A stretch of DNA of 42,094 nt from Bacteroidota bacterium (lineage in GTDB: Bacteria; Bacteroidota; Bacteroidia; Bacteroidales; B39-G9): NCBI GenBank assembly GCA_015222055.1, contig JADFUR010000057.1:1-42094 (forward strand). Direction: 5' to 3'. Under the pieces are notes generated by a model. That model had not been told where the DNA came from. It was given only the letters and a program-made list of their open reading frames with translations, and did no database searches. The position numbers and the translations under genes were made by a program. Positions 16,184-24,902 of this stretch are shown piece by piece (positions within the stretch are counted from its first letter, which is position 1; every line of letters starts with the position of its first letter).

Positions 16184-17452
16184 TTAGTCTAATGCTCTTG
16201 AAAAGGCTTTTGCTTTTAGCTCTTGTTCTGCTTTTGAAATACCATATTTTGTAGCAATACTTTCCCAGTTTCGAACTGTTTTTTTTACCTTAAGCATTAT
16301 TTTTTTTGCATTTTCCTTTGATAATCTGAAATATTCATGTATTTCCATTGCAAGTTCAAGGTTCAAAGAATTGTCATTTTCATTAATATTCAGATTTAAA
16401 CCGGTTCCGGTTTCGTTAGGATTTATATCATATGCAGGAGATAGTATCCACCCTTTTTTTGTAAGTATAAAACCATGATTCCTAAGATGATCGTCAGTAT
16501 TTGAAACACAAATATTAAAAACAATCCTTCTCCACAATTCTTCAAGGTCTTTGTTAATATTAGCTCCATGCTTGCTAATGAATTCAACAATTTCAAGATA
16601 ACTTGCACCCTCATCATGATTTTGTCCATCAGAATAAGCTAACATGGTCATGGCAGAAGTAAAATGTATTCTTTCGTTCTTTTCGGTTCTGTCAAATCTT
16701 TTTGTAAGGAAAGTATGGTTTTTAGAAGAAAATTTTCGAACCATAGAGTTTGCCATATTAATACCTGCTTTTATTGCTAATTCGTATGTAAGCATTTCCC
16801 AGGCACCAATATCGCAGTTATCATTTCTGCTGGGGAATTTAGCAATCCACAAGCTACCATCTTTATTAATAATGCTGGATTTTGGTCTGGCTCCACCTAA
16901 TGAAGATCCGGGAGCAATTAGCATGTTTAACCATTTATAATACTCAGGATCATCAACGATATTGTCTTCTTCCAGTTTTAAACTAATTTCTTCCAACTCT
17001 CTAAGTGATGCCCACGGAGGACTTGCTAATTCTTTATTATCATTTAAAAACGGGTCGTTTTCTGCTAACTTAAACCTCAGTGCACCCATTCTATGACCAT
17101 CAAAAACGCCCAGCAAATAATCTGTTTCAAACAGGTTTTTTTCTGGTCTATTTTCAATTCGGGCTATAGCTGCTTCTTTTCTTCTCATTAATATTCTCCC
17201 CCATCGATCGGGAGATGAATCAAGGAATATTCCAAAGTTAGATTTTTCTTCATCATTCAAATAATGCAAGCCAGAATATAGCTGTAAATCAGGATCAAGT
17301 AAAAATGCATGTTCTGATTTTAGCCATTCTTTGGTATATTCAAATGAGAATATTTCTTTTCCTCTTAATCGTTCTGAATATAAATAGCCTATTAAAAAAG
17401 GGGTGGTAATTCCTTGCCAGTGTGAATAAACATATATTTTTCTTTTATCCAT
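16184..17452 (-). CDS. hipA: HipA-family serine/threonine kinase toxin
   Basis: 422 residues with the HipA layout. There is an N-terminal HipA_N-like part (GIFLDSSPDRWGR, 74-86), the Gly-rich P-loop PGSSLGGARPK (181-191), the catalytic loop SNTDDHLRNHGF (317-328) with D320/D321 and N325, and the metal-binding YDINP (341-345). HipA kinases phosphorylate targets such as glutamyl-tRNA synthetase and cause growth arrest when free of HipB. The gene follows hipB by 3 bases. All key residues are present, so it is probably active. It ends within about 20 bases of the helicase tail remnant. Confidence 0.92.
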   Translation of the reverse strand: MDKRKIYVYSHWQGITTPFLIGYLYSERLRGKEIFSFEYTKEWLKSEHAFLLDPDLQLYSGLHYLNDEEKSNFGIFLDSSPDRWGRILMRRKEAAIARIENRPEKNLFETDYLLGVFDGHRMGALRFKLAENDPFLNDNKELASPPWASLRELEEISLKLEEDNIVDDPEYYKWLNMLIAPGSSLGGARPKSSIINKDGSLWIAKFPSRNDNCDIGAWEMLTYELAIKAGINMANSMVRKFSSKNHTFLTKRFDRTEKNERIHFTSAMTMLAYSDGQNHDEGASYLEIVEFISKHGANINKDLEELWRRIVFNICVSNTDDHLRNHGFILTKKGWILSPAYDINPNETGTGLNLNINENDNSLNLELAMEIHEYFRLSKENAKKIMLKVKKTVRNWESIATKYGISKAEQELKAKAFSRALD

Positions 17453-17455
17453 TTT

Positions 17456-17767
17456 TTATTTTTTAGGAGCACGTTTTTTTATTTGTATTTGTGCATCTTG
17501 TAATTTTCTTCCTAATAAATCATCTTTAGCTAATAAAAGAAAATCTTTTTCTAATCCTAAAACCTTTAATACAGAAAAGTAATATCCAATACTTACTTTC
17601 GGAGAACCTTTTTCAATCTCGGTTAATGTTGGTCTGCTAATGTTAGCTCGTTCTGATATTTGCACTAAACTCAATTTTCTTCGCAATCTTGCTAATCGAA
17701 TATTTTCTCCTAATTCTGCTAATATTCGAAAAGATTTTGGTAATAAAATAAGTTTTTTTCTAGGCAT
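17456..17767 (-). CDS. hipB: HipB-type antitoxin/repressor (XRE HTH)
   Basis: 103 residues. The central helix-turn-helix is ENIRLARLRRKLSLVQISER followed by ANISRPTLTEIEKGSPKV, the standard XRE fold. The position directly before hipA and the length match HipB, which binds HipA and represses the operon. The C-terminus is basic (QIKKRAPKK). A TATATTTG box lies 19 bases upstream of the ATG. Confidence 0.9.
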   Translation of the reverse strand: MPRKKLILLPKSFRILAELGENIRLARLRRKLSLVQISERANISRPTLTEIEKGSPKVSIGYYFSVLKVLGLEKDFLLLAKDDLLGRKLQDAQIQIKKRAPKK

Positions 17768-17785
17768 AATGTTAAATATATTTTA

Positions 17786-17793
17786 CAAATATA
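17786..17793 (-). promoter_or_regulatory. -7 promoter box (TATATTTG) for hipBA
   Basis: Minus-strand match to TAnnTTTG, 19 bases from the hipB start; HipB autorepression here would be expected for the family. Confidence 0.5.
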
Positions 17794-18065
17794 ATACATT
17801 TTGTTAGTTTTATTTAATGTTATGTGATTTTTTTAGTGAAAGTATATTAATAAAAAAGCACAATAAAACATATTAAGTAAGTTTAAATAATGTTTTCTCA
17901 CCTAATTAGACGAGGAGCTCGACAGGGAGAGGGGTAAACCAAAAAACTAAAGCTTAAAACACGCAGGTTAGTTTTATTATCAAAACAGGTTTATTCCCTT
18001 AAGGGTTTTTCAATTGAGTAGAAGAAGTTTTATAACATTCTAACAATTCGAAAAAAAACCACAAA

Positions 18066-18099
18066 AAAAACGCTGTCATTATTAAACGACAGCGTTTTT
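18066..18099. terminator. Bidirectional intrinsic terminator of the helicase gene
   Basis: AAAAACGCTGTC and GACAGCGTTTTT form a perfect 12-bp stem with a 10-base loop. A decayed copy lies at 15957-15995. Confidence 0.85.
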
Positions 18100-18114
18100 G
18101 TAAAAGAGAGATTC

Positions 18115-19881
18115 TTAATATCTCTTATTTCTTTTTTTATCGTTAGGTCTTGAATTAAATTTTGCATGACGTGGATAATCATTGCTTCTCGTTCTTGGGC
18201 GAGATTTTGCAGCTCTTTTATCCTTTTTTGTAGGCTCTACAATTAATTTTGTGCCTTCAAATTCTACGTCTTGAAAAGCGTCAACAAGCTCTTTTTCATG
18301 ATTTTTGTCAAACTCAAAAAATGAGAAGTTCTTTAATATGTCTATACTTCCAATTTCTACATTCTGAAATTTTGCATTCTCGTTAATAAGTTTCATTAAA
18401 CTTGCAGGGTTTAGATTTTTGTCCTTACCAATATTAATGTAGAATCTGGTAAAATCAAACCCGCCGTCTCTTGATTCACGTCCTTCTCTTCCTTCACGTC
18501 CATCTCTTCTGTCTCGTCCGTCTCTTCTATCACTTCCTTCTCTTTCTCTTCGAGGCTTAACATTTAAGTCGGGAGCAGATTCATAGTAAGATAAAAAGCG
18601 GTTAAACTCAACCGATACAAAATGTTTAATTAAGTCTTCGCGACTAAGCCAACTAATTTTTTTCTCAATTTCAGGAATAAATGGTTCTATTTCAGCGTCA
18701 TTTACCTCAACTTTTTCAACTCTATCAATTAAGTTAAAGAGTTGTTTTTTGCAAATTTCTTTTCCTCCGGGAACAGGGGTCTGAATAAATTTTTTGCCAA
18801 TTATCTTTTCAATAGCACGAATTCTGTTCATCTCTCTTGAATGGATAATTGTTATTGCAATTCCTTTTTTTCCTGCTCGTCCTGTTCTACCTGTTCTGTG
18901 AATATAAATTTCGTTTTCATCAGGAAGATTGTAGTTTATGATATGAGTAAGGTCTTTTACATCAATTCCGCGAGCAGCAACATCAGTAGCAACTAAGATT
19001 TGCAAATGTTTAACTCTGAAACGATTCATAACATAATCGCGTTGAGCTTGCGACAAATCGCCGTGTAAAGCATCTGCATTATAACCATCGTTCATAAGTT
19101 TTTCTGCAACTTCTTTTGTCTCTCTTCTGGTTCTGCAAAAAACTATTCCGTAAATATTTGGATTAATGTCAGCAACTCGTTTTAAAGCTTCATACCTGTC
19201 TTTTGCCTGAACCATAAGAAAACTATGGTCAACATTTTCTGCACCGGTATTTTTTTTACCAACAGAAATCTCTTCCGGATGATTCATGCTTTTGTTGGCA
19301 ATATTAATAATGTCTTTAGGCATGGTCGCAGAAAACAATAATGTTTGTTTCTCTTTAGGAGTCTCTGCTAAAATTGTGTCTAAATCATCTTTAAATCCCA
19401 TCGATAACATTTCGTCTGCTTCGTCAAGAACCAGCCATCTTATATTTGAAATGTCAAGTCTTTTTCTTTTAATTAAGTCAAGAGCTCGTCCGGGTGTCCC
19501 AACAACAATTTGTCCGCCTCTTCTCAAAGCATCCATTTGAGTGACTATATTTGCACCTCCGTATACCGATATAACTTTAAAATTTTTTAAGTTAATTGAG
19601 TAACTTTCAATATCTCTTGCAATTTGCATTGTTAATTCACGTGTTGGGCTTAAGATAAGTGTTTGAATTTTTTTTGAATTTAAATCTGTTTGTTCAAGAA
19701 TTGGTAAGCCAAACGCCGCTGTTTTGCCTGTTCCTGTTTGAGCTAAAGCTATTAGGTCTTTACTTGATGATAGTAAGAAAGGAATTGTTTTGGCTTGAAT
19801 AGGAGTGGTTTCTTCAAAATTTAATTTTTTTACTGCTTCTAAAATTTCCGGCTTCAAACCGAGTTCGTCAAATGTTTGCAT
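18115..19881 (-). CDS. DEAD-box ATP-dependent RNA helicase with DbpA-type RNA-binding domain
   Basis: 588 residues. Motifs in order: Q motif FEETTPIQ, I AQTGTGKT (47-54), Ia PTREL (79-83), II DEAD (153-156), III SAT (184-186), then in the second RecA domain VFCRTRRE, ATDVAARGIDV and HRTGRTGRAG. A charged RRDGRDRRDGREGREGRES linker (about 445-475) precedes a DbpA/CsdA-like RNA-binding domain (FTRFYINIGKDKNLNP to FEGTKLIVEPT), then a basic tail. Such enzymes (DeaD/CsdA type) unwind structured RNA in ribosome assembly and cold adaptation. A -7 box TACTTTTG lies at 19936-19943. Its 3' end is duplicated at 15957-16165. Confidence 0.93.
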   Translation of the reverse strand: MQTFDELGLKPEILEAVKKLNFEETTPIQAKTIPFLLSSSKDLIALAQTGTGKTAAFGLPILEQTDLNSKKIQTLILSPTRELTMQIARDIESYSINLKNFKVISVYGGANIVTQMDALRRGGQIVVGTPGRALDLIKRKRLDISNIRWLVLDEADEMLSMGFKDDLDTILAETPKEKQTLLFSATMPKDIINIANKSMNHPEEISVGKKNTGAENVDHSFLMVQAKDRYEALKRVADINPNIYGIVFCRTRRETKEVAEKLMNDGYNADALHGDLSQAQRDYVMNRFRVKHLQILVATDVAARGIDVKDLTHIINYNLPDENEIYIHRTGRTGRAGKKGIAITIIHSREMNRIRAIEKIIGKKFIQTPVPGGKEICKKQLFNLIDRVEKVEVNDAEIEPFIPEIEKKISWLSREDLIKHFVSVEFNRFLSYYESAPDLNVKPRREREGSDRRDGRDRRDGREGREGRESRDGGFDFTRFYINIGKDKNLNPASLMKLINENAKFQNVEIGSIDILKNFSFFEFDKNHEKELVDAFQDVEFEGTKLIVEPTKKDKRAAKSRPRTRSNDYPRHAKFNSRPNDKKRNKRY

Positions 19882-20248
19882 ATTAATTATTTATGATTAT
19901 TTTCTTTTGAATATTATTATAGGAGAAATTAGGTGCAAAAGTATATATTATAATTTACAATACCTAATGGTTTTATTGTCATTAAATTGGAGGATTTTTG
20001 TTCTGCTTTATTCGTTTATAAAAAATGTTTGTTTAAATAATATTTTTTTGATGTCCACAAAGTTTGTTTTTAATAACAGCATAAATTTAAATCTCCCTAT
20101 CTTTGTTTGTTTTTAAGTAAGAGAGAGTAAAAGGTTTCATATCAATAATTTGGCATAACGAATTAGTTACTTTTTTTTAATACATCTAAAAAAAAGGTAT
20201 TAATAAAGGAACTAAAATAGCTATTTTGACTTTTGTTTTTTCATAATT
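19882..20248. other. Gap upstream of the helicase gene
   Basis: AT-rich. It contains the helicase promoter box and a perfect 14-base palindrome AAAATAGCTATTTT (20214-20227) close to the stop of the next gene. No convincing gene or RNA is seen. Confidence 0.4.
19936..19943 (-). promoter_or_regulatory. -7 promoter box (TACTTTTG) for the helicase
   Basis: Minus-strand match to TAnnTTTG, 55 bases upstream of the ATG at 19881, giving a moderately long leader. Confidence 0.45.
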
Positions 20249-20602
20249 TTATTTTTGCTTTGCCTGAAAAATAAAAGATGTAATTATCTCAATAAGAAGT
20301 CCGTAAATTAAACCCATAACAATTGTTGAAACTAACATCATTGTTTTGCTGAATTCGGGACTTTCTGGTGCCATTAATCCGCTAATAGCCAAAGGAATGC
20401 TAAACATTATGCCCATAATAATTCCGTGCAATGTCCAGTGTAAACGAACACAACTAATACCAATGGCAAATCCAATTAAAGTGCGACTTGCGATAATCTG
20501 AAGAGTAACGGGAAAAGCCAATTCACCTGAACTTGAAGCCATCGTGTAACAAATAAATCCACATAAAATTCCAGATAGTGTAGCAACAATAATTCTTTTC
20601 AT
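20249..20602 (-). CDS. Small four-helix membrane protein, function unknown
   Basis: 117 residues with about four hydrophobic segments (4-22, 28-48, 55-77, 86-111) and GxxxG-like small-residue patterns. No signal-peptide cleavage site and no known catalytic motif. The length and even spread of helices suggest an integral inner-membrane protein, but I do not recognise the family. It is transcribed alone, divergently from the slipin gene. Confidence 0.6.
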   Translation of the reverse strand: MKRIIVATLSGILCGFICYTMASSSGELAFPVTLQIIASRTLIGFAIGISCVRLHWTLHGIIMGIMFSIPLAISGLMAPESPEFSKTMMLVSTIVMGLIYGLLIEIITSFIFQAKQK

Positions 20603-20793
20603 AATTGTGGTTTTTTAAATTTAATAATTCTTTATTTTTTATTTGTGATTATTTTTTTAACTAAATTAAATCATTTATTAAAAAAAACAAAATTTATTTA
20701 ATGTTGAGATTTTTTTTATTTTTAATTAGTTGACTTTGTAAAAAAAAAATCGTAAATTTAATGTTCATTAAATCAAAAAGAAAGGACTTGAAA

Positions 20794-21711
20794 ATGCGAA
20801 AATTAAATATAATTCCAACATTGTCATTTTTTATTTTAATATCACCCGGCATTTGGTATTCTGCTGTAAATAGTGACGAGATTAGTTCTAAAATAATATT
20901 TTTAATAATATTAATTTCTGTGGTTATTGCAATACTGTTTTCTGCGTCGATAAAAATAGCAGACCAGTGGGATAGAGCAGTAGTCTTACGACTTGGTAAA
21001 TATATTGGTTTAAGAGGTCCTGGATTGTTTTTTATTATTCCAATTGTCGAAAGTGTTGCATATTGGGTTGATTTAAGAGTTATTACAACCTCTTTTAGTG
21101 CAGAAAAAACATTAACAAAAGATACTGTTCCTGTTGATGTTGAAGCTGTATTATTTTGGAAAGTGATTGATCCTGTAAAAGCTTCGCTTGAAGTAGAAGA
21201 TTATAGACAAGCAATATCTTGGGCTTCGCAAACAGCTTTGCGAGAAGTAATAGGAAAATCATTATTGTCTGATATGCTCGAAGGGCGTCAAAAAATAGAT
21301 AATGAATTACAAGGCATTATTGATCATAGGACTGAACAATGGGGGATAAATGTATTTTCAGTTGAAATAAAAGACGTGTTAATTCCCGATGGATTACAAA
21401 ATGCTATGTCAATGCAAGCTCAAGCTGAGCGTGAGCGTCAGGCAAGAGTAATTTTAGGAGAATCTGAGTTTCAAATAGCCAAAAGCTTTGAGAGTGCTGC
21501 AAAAACTTATCAAAATAATGAAACAGCTTTGCATCTAAGGGCTATGAATATGTTGTATGAAGGATTGAAAGAAAAATCTACTTTTGTTATAGTTCCTGCT
21601 TCTGTTCTTGATACTATGGCTCTTGGTAAATCTTCGGGTCTAAGTAGTATTTCTGAAAATATTAAAACTATTCTTGAAGAATTAAAGCCTAAAATTAAAA
21701 AAGAAGAATAG
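20794..21711 (+). CDS. Slipin / SPFH (Band 7) family membrane protein
   Basis: About 305 residues. Two hydrophobic segments at the N-terminus (around 6-22 and 32-49) are followed by the SPFH domain: ADQWDRAVVLRLGKYIGLRG, PVDVEAVLFWKVIDP, YRQAISWASQTALREVIGK and LIPDGLQNAMSMQAQAERER. This is the stomatin/slipin pattern; such proteins oligomerise in the membrane and are often tied to a NfeD protease, which is not seen next door. I prefer the ATG at 20794, which has AAGGA upstream; an in-frame ATG at 20761 would add 11 residues. No operon partner. Confidence 0.88.
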   Translation: MRKLNIIPTLSFFILISPGIWYSAVNSDEISSKIIFLIILISVVIAILFSASIKIADQWDRAVVLRLGKYIGLRGPGLFFIIPIVESVAYWVDLRVITTSFSAEKTLTKDTVPVDVEAVLFWKVIDPVKASLEVEDYRQAISWASQTALREVIGKSLLSDMLEGRQKIDNELQGIIDHRTEQWGINVFSVEIKDVLIPDGLQNAMSMQAQAERERQARVILGESEFQIAKSFESAAKTYQNNETALHLRAMNMLYEGLKEKSTFVIVPASVLDTMALGKSSGLSSISENIKTILEELKPKIKKEE

Positions 21712-21763
21712 GAAGATGTAAATTGATAATTTATTAGATTAATAAAATTTTTACTGCATAACT

Positions 21764-21832
21764 AGCACAAGCGTTCTCGTTTGTGCTTTTATAAAATGAA
21801 TAAGTAAACAAAGGTATAAACGAGAACGCTTG
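21764..21832 (+). other. Nested inverted repeats after the slipin gene
   Basis: AGCACAA / TTTGTGCT (21764-21787) forms a terminator-like hairpin followed by TTT. A longer perfect 15-bp pair, CAAGCGTTCTCGTTT (21768-21782) and AAACGAGAACGCTTG (21818-21832), overlaps it, so two exclusive folds are possible. Confidence 0.6.
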
Positions 21833-21947
21833 CATCTTTTGACGCAATTTTAAGCTACTGAATTGTAAATCTATAAATTGCTTAGTTTCCCCACAATAAT
21901 TATGAGGTTTCGACTTTTCGGAGTGGACTCAAATATGTATTATGATT

Positions 21948-21983
21948 AAAAAAAAGATTGACAAATTTGTCAATCTTTTTTTT
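21948..21983. terminator. Bidirectional terminator (perfect 36-base palindrome)
   Basis: Runs of A, then GATTGACAAA, are mirrored by TTTGTCAATC and a run of T. It separates the convergent slipin and beta-helix lipoprotein genes and works on both strands. Confidence 0.85.
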
Positions 21984-22004
21984 GAAAATATTATAATAGT
22001 TAAC

Positions 22005-23747
22005 TTAGTTTGTATCTTCGCTTGTGTTATCTAAATATGTTATATTAGTTAAATTCGGCGTTGAATTCTCATCAATGTATAATCCATAATGAGAAGAGTG
22101 TGAGATTGTAGAGTTTGAAATAGTAACATTAGTTGATGAATTACCAAAAGTAACATTACCTGAATAAGAGTTATAACCTCCTGCATAAGAGACTTCACAA
22201 AAGTCAAATATAGTTCCGCTCATAGTTCCATCTTCAAAGAAGATTCCGTCCCAATCGCCGTTGCTCGGTTCTGGAGCTCCAGATGTAAATATAATTGGAT
22301 CCGATACTGTTCCTTGTGCTATAATGCTTCCGTAAGAATTAGAAGCGTATCCAACCTCAAGTTGAGATCCTTGGGTGAAATTAATTTGTGTACCTTTTTC
22401 AATAATTAGTGTTGTGCCATTTGTAGATTGAATATAAAGAGTTCCGTCAATATAATATGATTTATTTAAATTATTCCATGTAACAGAGCCTGTTTGTTCT
22501 AAATTATCACCTTTTACTATTGGACCTAAAGTAGTGTTGAAAACATTATTAGCACCAATGGTATGTGCCCAGTTACCATAAATAGTTATAGGATAAGTAA
22601 AACAATCTTCAAAAGTATTAAAATCAAGACTTCCGAAATAAGAGTTGTCGTTGCAAGAAATTCCAAAAGTTTCACTATCTCTAATTATACAATGATTTAA
22701 ACTTATACTGGCATTGCTTAAATCAATTATACCTGTATAGCTATTATATCCACCACCATATTCAAACACACAATAATTAAAGGTTGTACTTTCAGAAGTT
22801 CCGTCTTCAAGAAAAATAGCATCCCAGTCGCCGGCTGTTTTCTCAGGAGCTGCTGAAGTAAAAGTAATAGGCTCTAATGCTGTTCCTTCCGCTATTATTG
22901 TTCCATAAGTATTAGATCCATAGCCAACTTCAATTTGACTGCCTTTTGTAAATGATACAGTTGTACCTGCTTCAATAGTGAGTTTTGCTCCTGAGGTATT
23001 TTGAATATAAACGGTTCCATCAATAACGTAAGGAACTGATTGTTTCAACCATGTCTCATCAGCTTTATTAAATGTTCCCCCATCAACAAGGATACCTTTG
23101 GTTGAAGAACCAGTTGTATAAGTGTTGTCGATTCCTAAAGTGTGTGCTGAATTTGGATCTAACTTAATTGGATGATTTGAAATATCTGACAAATTGTTGT
23201 TGGTAAATAAAGTAAAATATGCATTGTTTTCTAAAGCAATTCCATAGTTCGTTGAATGTTGAATATCGCAATGGTCAATACTTACATGACAGTCAACCAT
23301 TTGAATAATACCCGAATAGTCATTGTATCCGCCGCCATAAGAAATGTTACAATATGACATACTGCTATTGGTAGAGCCATCGCCAAAATAAATATAATCC
23401 CAGTCACCTGAGGAAGGGTTGTCAGCTGCAGAAGTGAAGGTGATTGGATGCTCAGAAGTTCCGTTTGCAATAAGGGATGAACCTGAAGTGCTATATCCAA
23501 TAGCTAATTCTGAATTTTCTTTAAATTTGATAACTGCACCTGGCTCAATTGTTAGTGTTGCACCTTCAACCGAAAGATTTCCTTCAATAATGTATGTGCT
23601 TGAGGATGTCCATGTTGTATTAACTGTGATGTTTTCTGTCACCGGCGTGTCTTCTGGATCGGGGGTTACATCTGTGACTTCGCAAGAGCTAAACAACAAT
23701 AAACCAGCTAATAATAATGCTTCGAATTTAAATTTAAATTTTTTCAT
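22005..23747 (-). CDS. Surface lipoprotein with three right-handed beta-helix-type repeats
   Basis: 580 residues. The signal peptide ends in a lipobox (LFSSC, lipidated C22), followed by a Pro/Thr-rich linker. The rest is three tandem units of about 175-180 residues (roughly 42-220, 221-400, 401-575). Each has ATLTIEPGAVIKF-like text, a GY..YG/SSLIAxGT strand, PITFTSAA, GDWD.I.F.DGT, and C...YGGGYN.Y.G.I, then HC.I..S..YGI. The rung-like pattern of hydrophobic strands and Asn/Gly turns indicates a beta-solenoid (parallel beta-helix). Many such proteins bind or cleave polysaccharides, but no catalytic residues can be assigned. It is a single gene. Confidence 0.8.
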   Translation of the reverse strand: MKKFKFKFEALLLAGLLLFSSCEVTDVTPDPEDTPVTENITVNTTWTSSSTYIIEGNLSVEGATLTIEPGAVIKFKENSELAIGYSTSGSSLIANGTSEHPITFTSAADNPSSGDWDYIYFGDGSTNSSMSYCNISYGGGYNDYSGIIQMVDCHVSIDHCDIQHSTNYGIALENNAYFTLFTNNNLSDISNHPIKLDPNSAHTLGIDNTYTTGSSTKGILVDGGTFNKADETWLKQSVPYVIDGTVYIQNTSGAKLTIEAGTTVSFTKGSQIEVGYGSNTYGTIIAEGTALEPITFTSAAPEKTAGDWDAIFLEDGTSESTTFNYCVFEYGGGYNSYTGIIDLSNASISLNHCIIRDSETFGISCNDNSYFGSLDFNTFEDCFTYPITIYGNWAHTIGANNVFNTTLGPIVKGDNLEQTGSVTWNNLNKSYYIDGTLYIQSTNGTTLIIEKGTQINFTQGSQLEVGYASNSYGSIIAQGTVSDPIIFTSGAPEPSNGDWDGIFFEDGTMSGTIFDFCEVSYAGGYNSYSGNVTFGNSSTNVTISNSTISHSSHYGLYIDENSTPNLTNITYLDNTSEDTN

Positions 23748-24084
23748 AGATTTTTGTTTGAGATTTTGTTAAAAAATGAAGTGAAAAAAAGTACGGAATT
23801 TCCTAGTAAATATTTATTTATTAAATAGTTGTTTTAACGATTTAAATACTTGTGAATAGAATTTTTTAATTTATTGAATTGATAATTGTGATTATTGACG
23901 TTTGCTAAGTCGTTAAAATTTAATACATAAATTTTATATTATTTATCAATATCTGCTCATTTAATACGATTGTGTTGTCTATATTATTAATATTGACCAA
24001 ACGTTTATAGATAATTGATATAAAGTTATATACATACATACAACTCTATAAAAGTAAAAAAAATTTTTTTTATTAACAAAATTT
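23748..24084. other. Gap between two minus-strand genes
   Basis: Very AT-rich. I searched both strands by eye for a TAnnTTTG box within 150 bases of the ATG at 23747 and did not find one. No gene or structured RNA is recognised. Confidence 0.4.
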
Positions 24085-24786
24085 TTATCGAATAATTTCA
24101 GCAAGATATTTTTCTTTAATCAGTTGTAAATATTTTTTGTCAATATTTTTATTATATATTCTAATAATTTCTTGAATTTTAAAATCAGTATAAAAATAGC
24201 CAAGAGCAGCATCAAACATGCATTGCTTCCAATTGTATTTTACTTTTTTTGTTATTTCAACAAATTCTTTCCAGCTTAATTTTTTTGGTATGTAAAAATA
24301 TGCATGAGATTGCTCGTTAATATCAAAACACATATCATTATCAACTTTACTTATTTGAAATAATTTATGTAGTTTTATAATTGATTGTGTTTGAATTTCT
24401 TTCTTAGAAGTTTTTTTTAGTTCAATACCTTGCTTCACATATTCTTCCTGAAGCATTTTTATTTGACAGAAATTTTTGAGTCCCAATATTCTTATTACAT
24501 TAATTTTTTTTTGATATATTTTAATTGTTCCCCATGCAATATAAAACTTACAATCAAAATGTTTTTGTATTTTTTGAGAGCAACGAATTATTTTTTCAAA
24601 AGAATATTTTGTCTTGGTTGTTAAGTAAATATATAATGGCTTTACATCCTTTTGAAAGTAATCATAATATCCGGGATAAGGAGCTTTTGATTCGTAAACT
24701 CCAGTGTTTGGAATAATTGCATCTGTAATTTTAGATAATTCTTCTTCCTTACAAATTAATCCAAAATGCTCAATAATATTTGTCAT
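24085..24786 (-). CDS. Hypothetical protein, no family recognised
   Basis: 233 residues, lysine-rich, without a signal peptide or membrane segment, so probably cytoplasmic. It has no motif I can assign. The predicted pattern is alternating strands and helices, with aromatic clusters such as APYPGYYDYFQKDVKPLYIY and HAYFYIPKKLSWKEF. Seven cysteines are spread without a zinc-type pairing. The ATG at 24786 gives a natural start. Base composition is as AT-rich as its neighbours. It is transcribed alone between the beta-helix lipoprotein and the M23 peptidase. Confidence 0.6.
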   Translation of the reverse strand: MTNIIEHFGLICKEEELSKITDAIIPNTGVYESKAPYPGYYDYFQKDVKPLYIYLTTKTKYSFEKIIRCSQKIQKHFDCKFYIAWGTIKIYQKKINVIRILGLKNFCQIKMLQEEYVKQGIELKKTSKKEIQTQSIIKLHKLFQISKVDNDMCFDINEQSHAYFYIPKKLSWKEFVEITKKVKYNWKQCMFDAALGYFYTDFKIQEIIRIYNKNIDKKYLQLIKEKYLAEIIR

Positions 24787-24902
24787 AATTTTAATAATAA
24801 AAATATTGTTAAAATTATGACAATATTATGTAAGTGTCAAGAATTTAATATATGTATTGTATAAAAGTGTAGATTTTTTATGAAAAAATTCCCAAAAGAT
24901 GC

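Larger units (their letters stand above)
17768..18114. other. Gap between hipB and the helicase gene
   Basis: Holds the hipBA promoter at its left end and the helicase terminator at its right end. The middle contains a locally G+C-rich stretch (about 17910-17940, GACGAGGAGCTCGACAGGGA) unlike its surroundings. No gene is seen. Confidence 0.5.

Noticed and set aside
16423-16940. Extra frames inside hipA on both strands
   Set aside because: They are shadows of the hipA frame, whose full set of kinase motifs is intact.
19805-20116. Plus-strand frame of about 100 codons upstream of the helicase gene
   Set aside because: It begins inside the helicase gene on the opposite strand and covers its promoter; the composition is that of random AT-rich sequence.
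21948-21983. The 36-base perfect palindrome as an unusual regulatory site
   Set aside because: It sits between convergent genes with A and T runs on either side, which is fully explained as a bidirectional terminator.
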